From Bondarzewia mesenterica (lineage: Eukaryota; Basidiomycota; Agaricomycetes; Russulales; Bondarzewiaceae): 60,619 nucleotides of DNA. The position numbers and the translations under genes were made by a program. How positions within the stretch are numbered: position 1 is the first letter of the stretch; every line of letters begins with the position of its first letter. Under the pieces are notes generated by a model. That model was not told where the DNA came from, made no database searches, and worked only from the letters and a program-made list of their open reading frames with translations. Location: positions 1 to 60,619 of the forward strand of contig SGPL01000157.1 of NCBI GenBank assembly GCA_004802705.1, written 5' to 3'. Positions 1 to 11,353 of this stretch are shown piece after piece.

Positions 1-3000
1 CTGGACACACCCACAAAAGAGTTTTCTGCTCCTCGGTGTTGCGGCGCTGTCGTCGGGTAGCTAGGGCGTGCACGCTATTCCAGATTCGGGGTTGGGGATC
101 TGATCGTTCGTAGATGGTCGCCGGCAACAGTGGCAATGGGAGGCTGGAGCGACTGCATCGGTGTGGGTGGGTGGGCGTCTGTGCATCAGGCTTCCATGCA
201 GGGGAACGCGATGCTTCAAGCTGGACATGCATGTACCTAGCTTATCTCGTTAGGAATCATGTTCGACGGTACCCGTTGGCTCCAAGGTTCAAAATGTGTT
301 CAGCGCTCAACAGCACCGACGATCGTCTTCGTTATTACGGTCGACGACGACGACGTTGACCCTCTTTTTTTAAAACGAGACACACGGTGCAATGTCAAGA
401 GGGAGCATAACTGACGTTTCGGTAGGTTCGACGGCGTTCAGCTCGGCATCGGCTTTGCTGCTTTTGTGGGTGCGGGCTGGTGCGGGGCGTTGCTCGGCGC
501 TCGCGCGTTGATCCCGTCGGGGTTTGCCTTGCGAGACCCACATGCCGCACGCGCGTCAGAATTAGCTCTTTCTTAGACGAGGCCGACGTGCGCGGGGCTC
601 GACTGTACGCCCACTGTTGTAAGTGGTATCATGCAGGTCCAGTCAGTCACATCGTCTTTGCGCATCGAGCAGCCGAACCTTCTCCAGCCAAAGCCCGTGG
701 CGAGCCATGTGGCATGTCACTCCAGGTACAGCTATGCACGCGCGCCGGTAACTTTCGCTAGTGGCGTGCTTTGCTCGACTTGGGTTACGACGTAGGTGCG
801 GCCCTTGTGTACATGGTAACCTACTCGTTCACCCTGCGGAGCCGCCCTTTTCCATCTCCTCCTCAAGGAAGCCAAACGCTCACTCACAACGTGTTTCTTC
901 CTTTCCAGGTTTCATTCGCCAGCACGCCCGCGCCTCGTGTTGCCGTCGCGCTTCTTCCCTAGTACTAGTTTAAGGCGCATCTTACATCCATACCAACTTG
1001 ACCTCCCGGGCATCGCCCTGCAGTGCAAACATATATTCTGCTGTAACTTGCCCCTGTTGAACACTCCGATGCTGGACACTGGCCGTCGCGCCTGGCCGAT
1101 AAGTATGTAGCTCGCGTGATCCTCCGTACCACTGCCTTTGAAGAGCGCCAGTGAGTACTTGCATAACCCACTTTGACCCACCGCCGCATCAGCAGGAGGA
1201 ATTACTAACTATCCACCGCGAGGGCGCGCGCATATATGGAGTCGAGTGAGCTCTTGCACGCACATCCCTTTCCCCCTTTCGTCTCGGTCGTCCTTCTTGA
1301 GACCCAGGAGGGTCCCAGCGCATCTTTCCGAATCTTTATAGCGCGCTGGATATCTTGTATGCGTGTTGACGGTGGATCATCGCGGGTGCAGTTAGATGAA
1401 CTGGCGTCTAGGATCACTGCATTCGGTCGTGGTGTGGGTCGATGCTATGTATTGGATTGGATTGATTGTGCGCACGCTGACGCCACCTCCTCTTCATGTC
1501 CCTTCAGGGAAGGCCCTACACTGCCACTCTTGCATCCACTTCCACTTGTTTTCGCTTGACTCGTATGTGTGTATACTCAATGGAGAGTTAGTTTCTGAAG
1601 TTGAAACGCTTTCGGCGGCGCCTCGACGCGTATGGTGGACAGGACAACGTACTCGTGTGTGTTTAGCTCTGACGCCTGCGCGCACTTTGCCTCTCTTGGA
1701 CAGACTGGGTGAGTGTTGAACATATTTAATCAGTGCGGCACCCGCTAGGGCCATACGTGCGTGGGTCTTGCACACATGTGCATGTACATACCAGATACCG
1801 TCGGAAGGCATCGCTTTGAATAGTCGTCGACGCGCTTGGCCTCATAATTTCTGCCTGATGAGCCTACCCCCTAATAATGCCCCTCGGCTCACCTCAATGT
1901 GTGCGCAAGCCGCAGTTGTTGACTTGAGCAGTGCTCTGCGAGTAGAATGCGAAGGGGCCGCTGACATCCCCGTTGATGATATGATGAGGCAACGGTAATG
2001 TGCTGGCCATCCCATCTCAGAAGGCTGGTGAATACTGTTTTCACAACTAGTTCCGATCGCTTGTGTATCAGTACTTCGACTCGATTGAGCTTGGCGCCGC
2101 AGATGCGAGCGCCGCGTGAGCTGCCTTGCTCGTTCTTTTCTACGTCTCTCGCTGCCCGTCACGCTATAAGTCCTGTATATGGGCCTGTGTGGATGGACTA
2201 ATACTTAATCGCCTCAACCTACACTGGTCCGGTGACATCCTCAGTTTTCCCTTCGCGCGGCTCCGACGTTCTTGACGATCGTGCGCCTGGACATCTGTGT
2301 ATTCGATGTAATGACGAACTCGACCGTGAGCTGCCCGCTCCACTCTTGTCTCTTGGCTTCTTTGTTGTTTCGCAGCTGGGCCATGGATCGCGTGGCTTTT
2401 GAAGTTCTTGGGACTGAGCTGTACGTACATCGTGGTTCGTAGAAGGCTTTTGGACCGTCTGGTGCAGACCATGCGCGCCTCGACGAACCAAAGGATTTGC
2501 ATCGATAGGAGGGACCGGTTCTGACTTCTCGAACTGTGCGCCGAGGTTCCAGGATGCGGCGGGCGTCCTCGGACCGTGCAGAGCGTGGGGGATGACGACT
2601 TATCGATCGACAGGCGTATGTACATGCGTTATGCGGACGAGTCTTTTCTCTTGTATCTTTGGAAGCTTGTACCGTAAGCTCCGAAATCGGGGTTCGAGGT
2701 TCGAGGTGGAGTATTTGGTGACAGAAGGTGAGAAGTGCGGCGGGCCCATGTCGCGGCGTGACGATCTTTGGAGTGATTTGAGTGGAGCAGTCGAGAGCGC
2801 ATTGGAACGAAACTTGTTTGAGTGTAGATACTTGCTACAGCACGAATTGGATGACCCCTATCGCGCGACGGGTATCTGGCGGATTCAACAGGGAGAGCAG
2901 TGCCGAGGAGTACATATGTAACGTGCATATCGATGAGGAGGGACTGGGCATTCTCGCCTGATGTCACATGCATCTCAAAGGGAGGGTGCTGATGTTTTGG

Positions 3001-4362
3001 CGTATACATATGTAGATGGCAGAAGACTCGCCTGGGCATCGCATGAATGTGTATCGGTCGTTCATTACATCGTGCGTCCGCCGCTACGAGGCGAAGAGAC
3101 TCGGAGTCGACAGGACGACGTCAGATGATCTCGAGTTTGGAAGGTGAGGTGAGGGTCGGACGAGGCGAGGGAATGATATGTCTTGATATAGCCTGTTGCT
3201 GTATGCGGTCGAAGTACCCTGTGGTCGGAGGAAGTGTTCAGGACGTAACGTACCCGCTCGTACCCGTCGGCCATACGTTCCGCCGTGTGAGTTGCGAGTG
3301 GCTGCCGTGATGCAGACTCACGGAGCTTGGCCAGCACCTGAATTGTTACGTTCGTTGAAGGCACCTGGGCGGCGAAGTTGAGAAGTACTTACAAAATGCT
3401 TACATTTGCAGTTCAGGCTGGGTATTGAGATCGTTGGAAGGATTGTTCCGCGTTCGTGTACTTAGACAACGCGTATCGCCCCCTTGCGCGAAAGTGACAG
3501 TCGGTGCTGCTGAACCCCTCACGCTTAGCAGGAGAGAAGAGGTAGTCGTCATGAGTTGTCGCATCAGTAAGACCGACAAAACCAGTTGAGATCCCATTCC
3601 CTACCCCCTTCCCAGAGAAAAAACATAGCCACAACGATTGAGATGCGGTAATGGTAGATAAGGATATGATCTTTATGAGCGAGTCCGAAACGGAAACAAT
3701 GCGAGGATGGGACGAAGAGAATGCACAATAGTGCGCAGCTGGAAGTCGTTTGATGTAACTTACGCTTAGTGAATACGCAGGGTTTGCCTGCACTCGCAGC
3801 GTCTCAGGCTCTGTAGTTGGTGTCAGTACTAGAATGCGAAAGAAATCGATCGGCAACGAGATACCAACACGAAGAGGATGCGGCCTGCTTTAGTTCTTTT
3901 GGTGCCCGAGTGAGATCCTAGTTGCGGAAATCAAGAAGCATCTCCTGAAGTTCATAGGAATAATTGGGGACACGCAGATGGCCATGATGTAGTTCTGGAA
4001 GATTGGATACATTGTGCCATTTTAAGAGCACAAAGTCCCTTAATAATAAAACAGGATGAGCAGAAGTTGCCAACAATACCTGTAACTCAACGTCAACCAA
4101 TTACGAACACGCGCGCAGCTGTTAAGGATCCTCAAAACAATGGGCTATGAATCTGATTAATCAAGCAAAAGACGGACATATAAGTGAGGCTCAATGCATT
4201 CGAAATCAACGATTGTCGTGATGGAGAACTTGTTGCAAATCGCATTTCCAATCTCAGTTTGTGTGTTTTTGATGAGGGAATCACACGTGATGAACGACCT
4301 CGTGACCAAAAATTCCGAGCTCAGTCTCCGTCGCTGTTCGCGTTGGTGAAAGCATTCACGCC
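1..4362. other. gene-free stretch, nothing recognised
   Basis: No reading frame here gives a protein I recognise. Open frames on both strands are short (up to about 150 codons), low in recognisable motifs and often start at GTG, TTG or CTG. A possible but unsupported exon chain lies on the minus strand at about 3413-3856: a strong GTAAGT donor, a polypyrimidine tract and a 147-codon frame. I could not connect it to a family. The stretch may be a long promoter or UTR of a gene beyond the left edge, or decayed DNA. Confidence 0.4.
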
Positions 4363-4915
4363 ATGCTGACCGTCCGCAGGCTGCTTGCAGTCCACAGACC
4401 GCTCGTCAGGGCAAACGCAACCCTTCCGTCGAATGCCTCAAAACCAGCGCCTCCTCCCCCTGCCGCGCCGTCCAGCTCAGATTCTGCCACGACGACCGCG
4501 ACTGGCGCAGCTGCGAACGTAAAAACGCGCGGGCGAAAAATAAAAGTATACTAGACAGCGCCCGTCGATCACACTCGAACGACCGCGCGGATGGTGCCGC
4601 CCGCTTCCTCTCGGTGTACTCCCAGCGTACGACGAAGCGCTGCGTTACCTCGCACAGGACTCGCGCAACGTCCAGCGCGAGGCGCGCGACGGCAAGGCCC
4701 TGCGCACGGATGCCAACACCAACCTCATGACCCCACGCGCGGTCATGCCGACCCTCCTGGGCACCCACGCACCGACGACCGAGGTCTGGCTCGTTACCGC
4801 CGTGTTCGGTCTGCCCAGCAAGGGCGAGGCCCTGGGTGCGGAGGTTGGTTGGCTGGCCGAGTGGCAGAAGCGCCCCGTTGTGCCCAAAGAGATATTGCAG
4901 CTCATCGATGCGTAA
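4363..4915 (+). CDS. small probable mitochondrial protein, possibly a mitoribosomal subunit
   Basis: The frame opens with an arginine-rich, acid-free N-terminus ([20 protein letters not shown]) typical of a mitochondrial targeting sequence, followed by a Pro/Ala/Ser-rich linker. After a frame change comes a compact conserved-looking part with the motifs [18 protein letters not shown] and [20 protein letters not shown], ending at TAA 4915. The two frames join in phase if an intron of 40 nt is removed (4519-4558, GTAAAA...CAG), giving 170 residues. A GT...AG segment of only 13 nt (4546-4558) would also restore the frame (179 residues) but is too short to be an intron. The style (presequence, short basic body, no catalytic motif) suggests a mitochondrial ribosomal protein, but the exact family is a guess. 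It converges on the hydrolase gene to its right. Confidence 0.5.
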
Positions 4916-5171
4916 AATGCGTTTTTACCACCAAATCTGACGGAGTGTAGGAGTGTTTATTTTATTTGAAGTCCGCGTCGTATGTACAATATGATACTAA
5001 GTCCAACGATTGACTGAGCATGATAGAAAAAAGTGTCCCCATCAACTCTATCTGTCTATGGTGTCCATGATCTACCAAAAGTCCTTCACGATGCACAAAA
5101 CAAATCAGAGAAAGAAAGAAAAAATAGAAAGGACGAGCTTCTTATTCGAGGGACATCGACATCTCTCTTAT

Positions 5172-8100
5172 TCAGCTCGCTTGTCCGTTCACATGCAGCT
5201 TCGAGCTCTGAGGCTGTGATCCACCTGCGCTCGCACTTCCATTCCCAAGGGTCCGCTCTATTGCGTTGACGGCCTGTTTCTTCCCTTGCGACGCCGTTTT
5301 CTTGCTCTTCCTCATGAACAGCCTATGAACACACAGACGCCCGGCAACTCCAGCGCATAAGCGCTTCGAGATTTGAAGCATGGATGGCGAACACTCACGT
5401 TACGATGGAGTTCCATATTGACAAACCGTGCATGGGCACGATGTGCGTGGATACTTGCTGCTCCGACACAGACTGCCTCGGCGGCTTGACGGGATGGTCG
5501 TTTGGATTGAGGGTCGCGCGCACGGTCTGCATGCGCTTCATCTTTGGAACCGTCAAGTGTGTCGCCGGCGGGGAATGATAAATGGTCTTCTTCAGCAGCG
5601 CGAGGGCCTCCGGCTGTCATATAAAATAGAGGTCAGGCGATCTCCAAGATTAATGCATGTAACAGGATGAACCGTATCACGCCTCTTTGCAATGGCAGTG
5701 AAAGGTGGATGCTCGTTATCCAGATCCAGTGGGCCCCATCGTCTGTTCTCGTCAATTACTCTGCCCGTATCCATGGAGCCAATCGGCGCATTTGAAGCTC
5801 CCGTGCCCACACGGCCGACCTGCTTTGACATCTCACGCGCACCACCCCAACCTGCATGCGCGTCTCCGCTATCTCCTTGGCCCCTGCCCGTCTTCACATT
5901 CTTATCTCCCTCCAACACAAGCCCCTGGTCCCGAGCATCGGCCAACATCCTCTCGAATTTCTTCATGATCTTCTTCCGTTTCTTGACCGCCTTCTTTGCA
6001 GTCCTGCTGAAGACCTTGTCCGTATGCTCTTGGCCGGTGAGCCATCGTCGGACCGGCGCCTCCTTGATCACGCCTACTTCGGACGGCCGCAGCTGCAAAA
6101 CTGGAATTTCCTCCTTCGGCTCCATCGCCCGCGCGTTTCCCCGAATATCGACGCGCTCCCGGATCATTAAAATATGTGGGATATCTTCCGATTGATCCTG
6201 TTCATCAGGTGTAAATTCAATGACATTCCCCCTCGAGAAATACAGGCACGCAACGTACCTCAGCATGTTCCATGCTAAGCGTATCGAGATGCACCTGTCC
6301 AAATTCTGCTAATTTGTCTGCCTCATCTTTCTTGACCTCTTGTGCAACCTCTTCCTCGTTTCGTCTGTACAACTTCACCTCTTCCTTGTCCACTGCCTTA
6401 TTTTTGGCCAGCACCCTACTCTTCGTTCGCCTCCCGCACCTCGACGGACGTTTCTGATGCCTGCGTTCGTGTCTATTCTCGCTGCTAGAGTCATCCGGAG
6501 AGTATTCGTCCAAGGGCAGGTCCCTTTGAGGGCGGTGCAGTTCAGGAAAAGGGTTCCGCACGAGGTGCTCGGGCGGATTGAGAGTGACGTGCTTAACGAA
6601 TTGGGCAATGGAGTAGTAGGCGTATTTGGCCTGAAGAGAAAATCAGTACAATGTCGGACCCAACAGGGCATGACGAACACTATTTGTGAACATAAACACC
6701 GTCAAAACATGAGGCATTCCTAGAAAATCAAAATTGATCATTATGCTATAAGAAAGTAAAACGTTGTACGCACCGTCAAACACCTGCAGATGAACCTTTG
6801 TGGGCGTCGTAAACTTTTTCGCATTCTCACTTTGCCGTATTCCTTCTCTCAGTACCCCACGCCGAGCAGGATACTCGTCCGGATGTGCAGCTCGGTGAGC
6901 AAGATAGATTATCTCGTCCCGAAGCACCTCTCCATCACCCGTTAAAATGTACAATGGACATAGGTTACCGAGCGAGCCCTGTAGTATAGGCGACACCAAC
7001 GGATGAACGAGCTGCCTGTAAAAACACTGTCAGATCAATGACAGCGTGTTGACAGATGCACTTACTCATTGGTTGCATACTGTTGAATTTGGGCCCGCAG
7101 TTCAAGCGGCGTGGCATCAGGATCTTCCATGAGGACCTTTGGTGGTTTCGGCTCCCACTTCTCTAGATCTTCATCGTCTGAGAGTCCGCAGTCTTCTTCA
7201 TGCTGGTCACCACTACCGGTAGGTCCGTTTGTTTCACACTCCTCATCCATCGACACACCCAGTCCCCTTCCTTCTCCTGTCTCTGGTGACGCTCTTACCT
7301 TCAAAATCTTCAACTTCTCATCCTGGCTTAGAAATCCGCCCTCCCTCCTCGTACCTCCCATCATGACCTGACCCACAAGCTTGTCCTCCTTTTGCGCTTG
7401 ATTAACCACGTGTTGTGCGCTCAAGCGGTCTTGACCCGGCGTTAGATTATCTGCATGGCCAGGCGGTGGCGGCGTATTCATTGTCTCCATTACATGCACG
7501 CGACCGCCGAGTGGGATCGGGTCTACAGGCCAGGTTGTGGAGGGTTTGTGGATGAACCCGTGTGGGGGAATGATATCCTGTGGCGCGTGAATACGTCTTC
7601 GCATACCAAATAGTAAGATAAAAGTCACTCACTGTATCAGAATTCGACATGACGCTCGGAAAACTGTGTGTCAGATCAACCCAAGGACTGATAAGAACAG
7701 CACCGGATGGCAAAGGCAGGCCCATATCTCGCAGCACGGTTAAGGCTGTCACGCACAAGCCTCCACCAGCAGAGTCACCCGCGAAGACGATTTTTGATGC
7801 CGGAATTCGTTTATGCGCAACACCTGGAGGTGGATCCGTGAGGTAGAAGTCTGTGATGTCTCGTCAAGAAGATGTTTGACAGGTTTACAAACATACCCCT
7901 TACAGGCGGCGAGAACATCGTGGAGGGGGCACGGCCAAGGATATTGTGGTGCTTTGCTGATAAGGCAGTGGTTGTAGCTTCGCTTTCTGAACTAATACAG
8001 ACGTTAAGAATGGCAGGACACACCGATAGTTAACGGTGAATGCACGGCCGTGAAATTTATGGGCTGAAAGGGTCATAAATAAATTATTTGTGTCAGAGAA

Positions 8101-9290
8101 CACAGGGTGTCCTTACCGTAACGAATGACTTGATAGCGATGTGTATCTATATAAGCATTCAAAGATCAGGCTAACCTGTGAGCAAAAAAAAAAAAACAGG
8201 CTCACTAATAGATCCCCAGGAATAGCCGCCTTGCAAATTTTTGAGCCAGAGTCAAAACAATTATCAAAGCCAAGACGTACCTCCATGGACATAGAGCTAT
8301 TGTATGCACTATTATCAGAAAATACGGTTCCAGTATCTGGAGAATGAATTTACCATCACACTCTCCAGGTTTTCCATCTTCCGGATTGTCTCCTCGCCGT
8401 CGTCTAATCGCTCGCCGTCCTGCGCGACCTTGGCACCATTCAAAAACCTCCACTCCGTAATCCACTCTGCAGCAATCCCGTCCAAGCCACGGACCTGCCA
8501 CCACCGCTCGCCACCGACCACAGTCTTGAGTTGCTCGGGCCCGAACCAGTCGATGAGAAGATCTGCGGCGCGGTTGCAGGAGGAGAGAGATACCATGACG
8601 GGAACTACCGCTGCCCACCAGGGCGCAGGAACGTGCGTGTTCGTGCTGTTAGGGAAGAATGCAAGTAATAATGAACAAGGTGCTATGCCATGAAAATAAA
8701 AATAAAACCAGAGACTGGCATCCGGAGTCCGGTCTCCGATCTGAATTAACCACAAATAACCCTTTTTTCCGCTGCGATTCGATGAGGTATACCGGAATGA
8801 AGTCACCATGGACGGTCTCGCTGGGAAGGACACAGATACAGCGAAGAACAAGGCTCCTGTCATATACGACGAGATAGATCGACGAACATTCTTCGCAGAT
8901 GGATGCCTGGTCTCTGGTCAGGTTTTGAACAATTTCACTTACAAACTTTGTAATGACTCGATAGTATTCTGAGTCCCAAGCTTGATGAACGCCCGGACTA
9001 TATGAAAGGCTCTGACAAGCATGCGGGCGTGTCAAATGCGACACCAAGGGTGAATTCAACGGCGGCCTACTCGTCGAAGAAAATATCATCAGTCGCCACC
9101 TGATGGCCGTGTTTCCGTTCTTTGACCCTCTTCCTTTTTTGCTTGTAATGTTTCGCAAATGTCTTCAACACGACTGCCAGCGGCCAGCCACAGTTCCGTG
9201 TCAGGTATGAACTGAGACGTTCTCGCAAATGTGAGGTGGATACCGACCGGGAGTAATATGCACAGCGGCCGAAGAAGTGCTGACTGTCAT
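5172..9290 (-). CDS. alpha/beta-hydrolase (esterase/lipase, hormone-sensitive-lipase-like fold) with long C-terminal extension
   Basis: A serine hydrolase of the alpha/beta_hydrolase_3 (HSL-like) type, probably acting on ester or acetyl groups of lipids; the substrate cannot be told. The N-terminal part has EAFHIVRAFIKLG, NTHVPAPWWAAV and GERWWQVRGLDGIAAEWI. The oxyanion-hole motif VHGGGYSWGSI is assembled from tiny exons at 8281-8296 (16 nt), 8206-8229 (24 nt) and 8117-8146 (30 nt). The nucleophile elbow GDSAGGG lies near 7775, the acid in TGDGEVLRDE (about 6930), and the histidine in FDGMPHV (about 6720). An acidic insert (about 7140-7450) and a basic coiled segment rich in KKAVKKRKKIMKK extend it far beyond a normal esterase. 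The intron 8646-8942 (297 nt) is unusually long for this locus. The start is uncertain: ATG 9290 is one option, and another in-frame opening lies at 9444. The stop is at 5172. Confidence 0.82.
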
Positions 9291-9929
9291 CCTGAGTAAA
9301 GAATGTTGAAGTAATTGAGTTACAGAAAAAAGAGAAAAAAGAGAAAGGTAAGTTGCGCAAGTAGGTTGGAAGCAAGTGGTGAGGAAGTGGTGAGGACACG
9401 GTGCGATTGCCGGGCGACCTACTCAGATCCAAGTGTGACGTCATGCGGACCTAACCTCATTCCATGGTCGTCGATTCACTTGAGAACACCCAAAGGACAC
9501 CCATGTTAATCGAACCACGCGAAGCGGAGGCAACCCTTCAAGCTTCAACACATAGATTCGCATGTAAAGATTACCAAAAAAAAATCACTTGGTTAGTCCA
9601 GCCACACAAGGAAAAGATGAGGTATGCAATTTGACGTGTAGCGTGGGGGTATACAGAAACAAGACGAGGGAATGCACGTTTAGTATTCGCCCTCTTCTTC
9701 TTCGGGGTCTAGGGAGTCGGTTCCAACCTCTTCATAAGTTAGTCCTTTTCGAGAGCAGCAAGATCTTTACGTGCCTCCGAGAACTCACCCGTGGTTTGAT
9801 GAACAATTACAAATTGTCCAGTTACAAGAGTACAACATAGTGCGTACCTCTTCTATACCTTCACCAACATATCAATGCACAAACGCGCGCTTTGAGTACA
9901 TCAAGTTAAACTTATAGTCTGCAAGACGC

Positions 9930-10838
9930 GGGCCACCCAATTGGACAATGAAAGAATTCGACACATTAACGTACCAAGACGGCTTCGAGCTGCTGCAATG
10001 GCGCGCTGCAAAGTATCAATGGACCTGCTGTGGACTGGGAGAGCTGGAAGGCGATAGCCCGATGTGACGATGACATCGCGCTGGCGGGACACTCGTTTGG
10101 AGGTGCTATAGTAGTAAGTAGCCCTTCGCTACAACCCATTCCATCCTCTGATTGTATGAAATTGTTGACTCTTATTATTATCAGTTTGATATCCTATCAA
10201 ATCCGCCGCCAGACGGCGACGACGATGCATCGTCCCTCCCGATCTCGCCTGCACTCGCGCTTGACCCATGGCTTGAGCTGATTTCGTCTCCAGGTCCACA
10301 ACCGCTCTCTCTGCCAGAGTAAGGCATCCTAAGATGCTCGTGATTGACTCCGAGGGCTTCACGCTCTGGAAGGAGCACTTTGAGCGTCTGCAGTATATCG
10401 TGCGCGCCTGGGACAGCGGTCGTTTGCTCACGTTCGAGCTCCCTTTCTTTTCTCTCTCTTTCTCGAATATTTCTCTCTCTTTTTCTCTCTGAATAGATAC
10501 ATTTTCGCTCAACTTCCTCTTCGTCAGTTGGCGCATGTCACGTCTCCTTTTAGGACTACTTTGCGCTGCTGCCTCGCCCCCTGCGCAAAGCATTCGCGTA
10601 CCCCATGCTGCGTTCCACAGCACCGTCGCACAGGCGTTTCTGGATGATCGGCTTGACGACCTTTGACGACGCGCTTCAGCTATTAACGCTGCGGAAGATG
10701 GAAATGCGGTGGGTTGAGCTCTTGCGCTGGTGTGATAGGAAGATCACGGAGAGGAAATTGGTAGGGAATACGGGGGACGTTGTGGTGCATCAGATCTCGC
10801 GGCATAAGATCAGATTGATGAGTTTTCTTTCTGATTAG
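9930..10838 (+). pseudogene. PAF-acetylhydrolase-like remnant
   Basis: The translated fragments match the C-terminal half of platelet-activating-factor acetylhydrolases (PLA2G7/PAFAH2 family). They are VDWESWKAIARCDDDIALAGHSFGGAIV with the nucleophile serine (about 10024-10110), FDILSNPPPDG...ALALDPWLEL with the family's acidic residue (10185-10320), LVIDSEGFTLWKEHFERLQ (10337-10400), and DYFALLPRPLRKAF to the TAG at 10838. The pieces do not make one protein. The second frame runs into TAA at 10320, and the next block is in another frame with no plausible intron between. The block around the catalytic histidine reads CHVSF-stop-DYF, with TAG at 10551-10553 where the family has a serine. No N-terminal half was found upstream. 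The polypyrimidine run before that TAG could be a splice acceptor, but then the histidine is lost. I call it a truncated pseudogene rather than an active enzyme. Confidence 0.6.
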
Positions 10839-11353
10839 ACCTGGAATTCTGGTGGACAGCTGATATATACAGTTGCGGTCGCCTTCAATCGTTGGCTCTC
10901 AGATTTTTTTCGACACTGTCAGCCATAATCCCACCTTGAAGCAGAAAACCAACTTCTCGCGCGCGTTCATGTCAGCGACCCCGAATATTCAATGAACGGC
11001 TTGTATGGGTGGTTCAGAAGAAGCGGCATCAAGAAGATTCCTAAGCATTCTCAACCCTCCTCGCGCGACATCCGTGAATATGGTATGTGACTTACAGTTG
11101 TTATACGTTGCGAGTGGCCGTCATCTTTGCACAACCGGAGAGTGGTTTATTTTGCATATCAGAACGAAAATGAGTCAACTCGATTACGAGGGAGATGCTC
11201 TCATGCAATGAGATTAGATTAGATGTCGGACGCGTTGTTTGACTCTGTTTGCAGTAAGATCCAGCAATCGATGACTCCGACCCGCCCTCAATTTCAGTGT
11301 TCACGAACTTTACACTCATCTACCCCTCCGTCGGCCGCACATATCCACATAGA
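10839..11353. other. intergenic stretch, promoter of the glutaminyl-tRNA synthetase gene
   Basis: No convincing gene is visible. The last part, up to the ATG at 11354, is the promoter and 5' UTR of the synthetase gene. Confidence 0.5.

Noticed and set aside
1236..3039. Openings of 100-153 codons on both strands
   Set aside because: Several begin at non-ATG codons, overlap each other in different frames and contain no motifs; they look like chance frames.
3413..3856. 147-codon minus-strand opening with a good GTAAGT donor inside
   Set aside because: No family recognised, and the frame is partly an intron-like polypyrimidine tract. A gene is possible but I cannot support it.
8184..8197. A-run as poly(A) tail of a retrocopy
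   Set aside because: It is the polypyrimidine/T run (on the minus strand) inside a hydrolase intron, with no retrocopy next to it.
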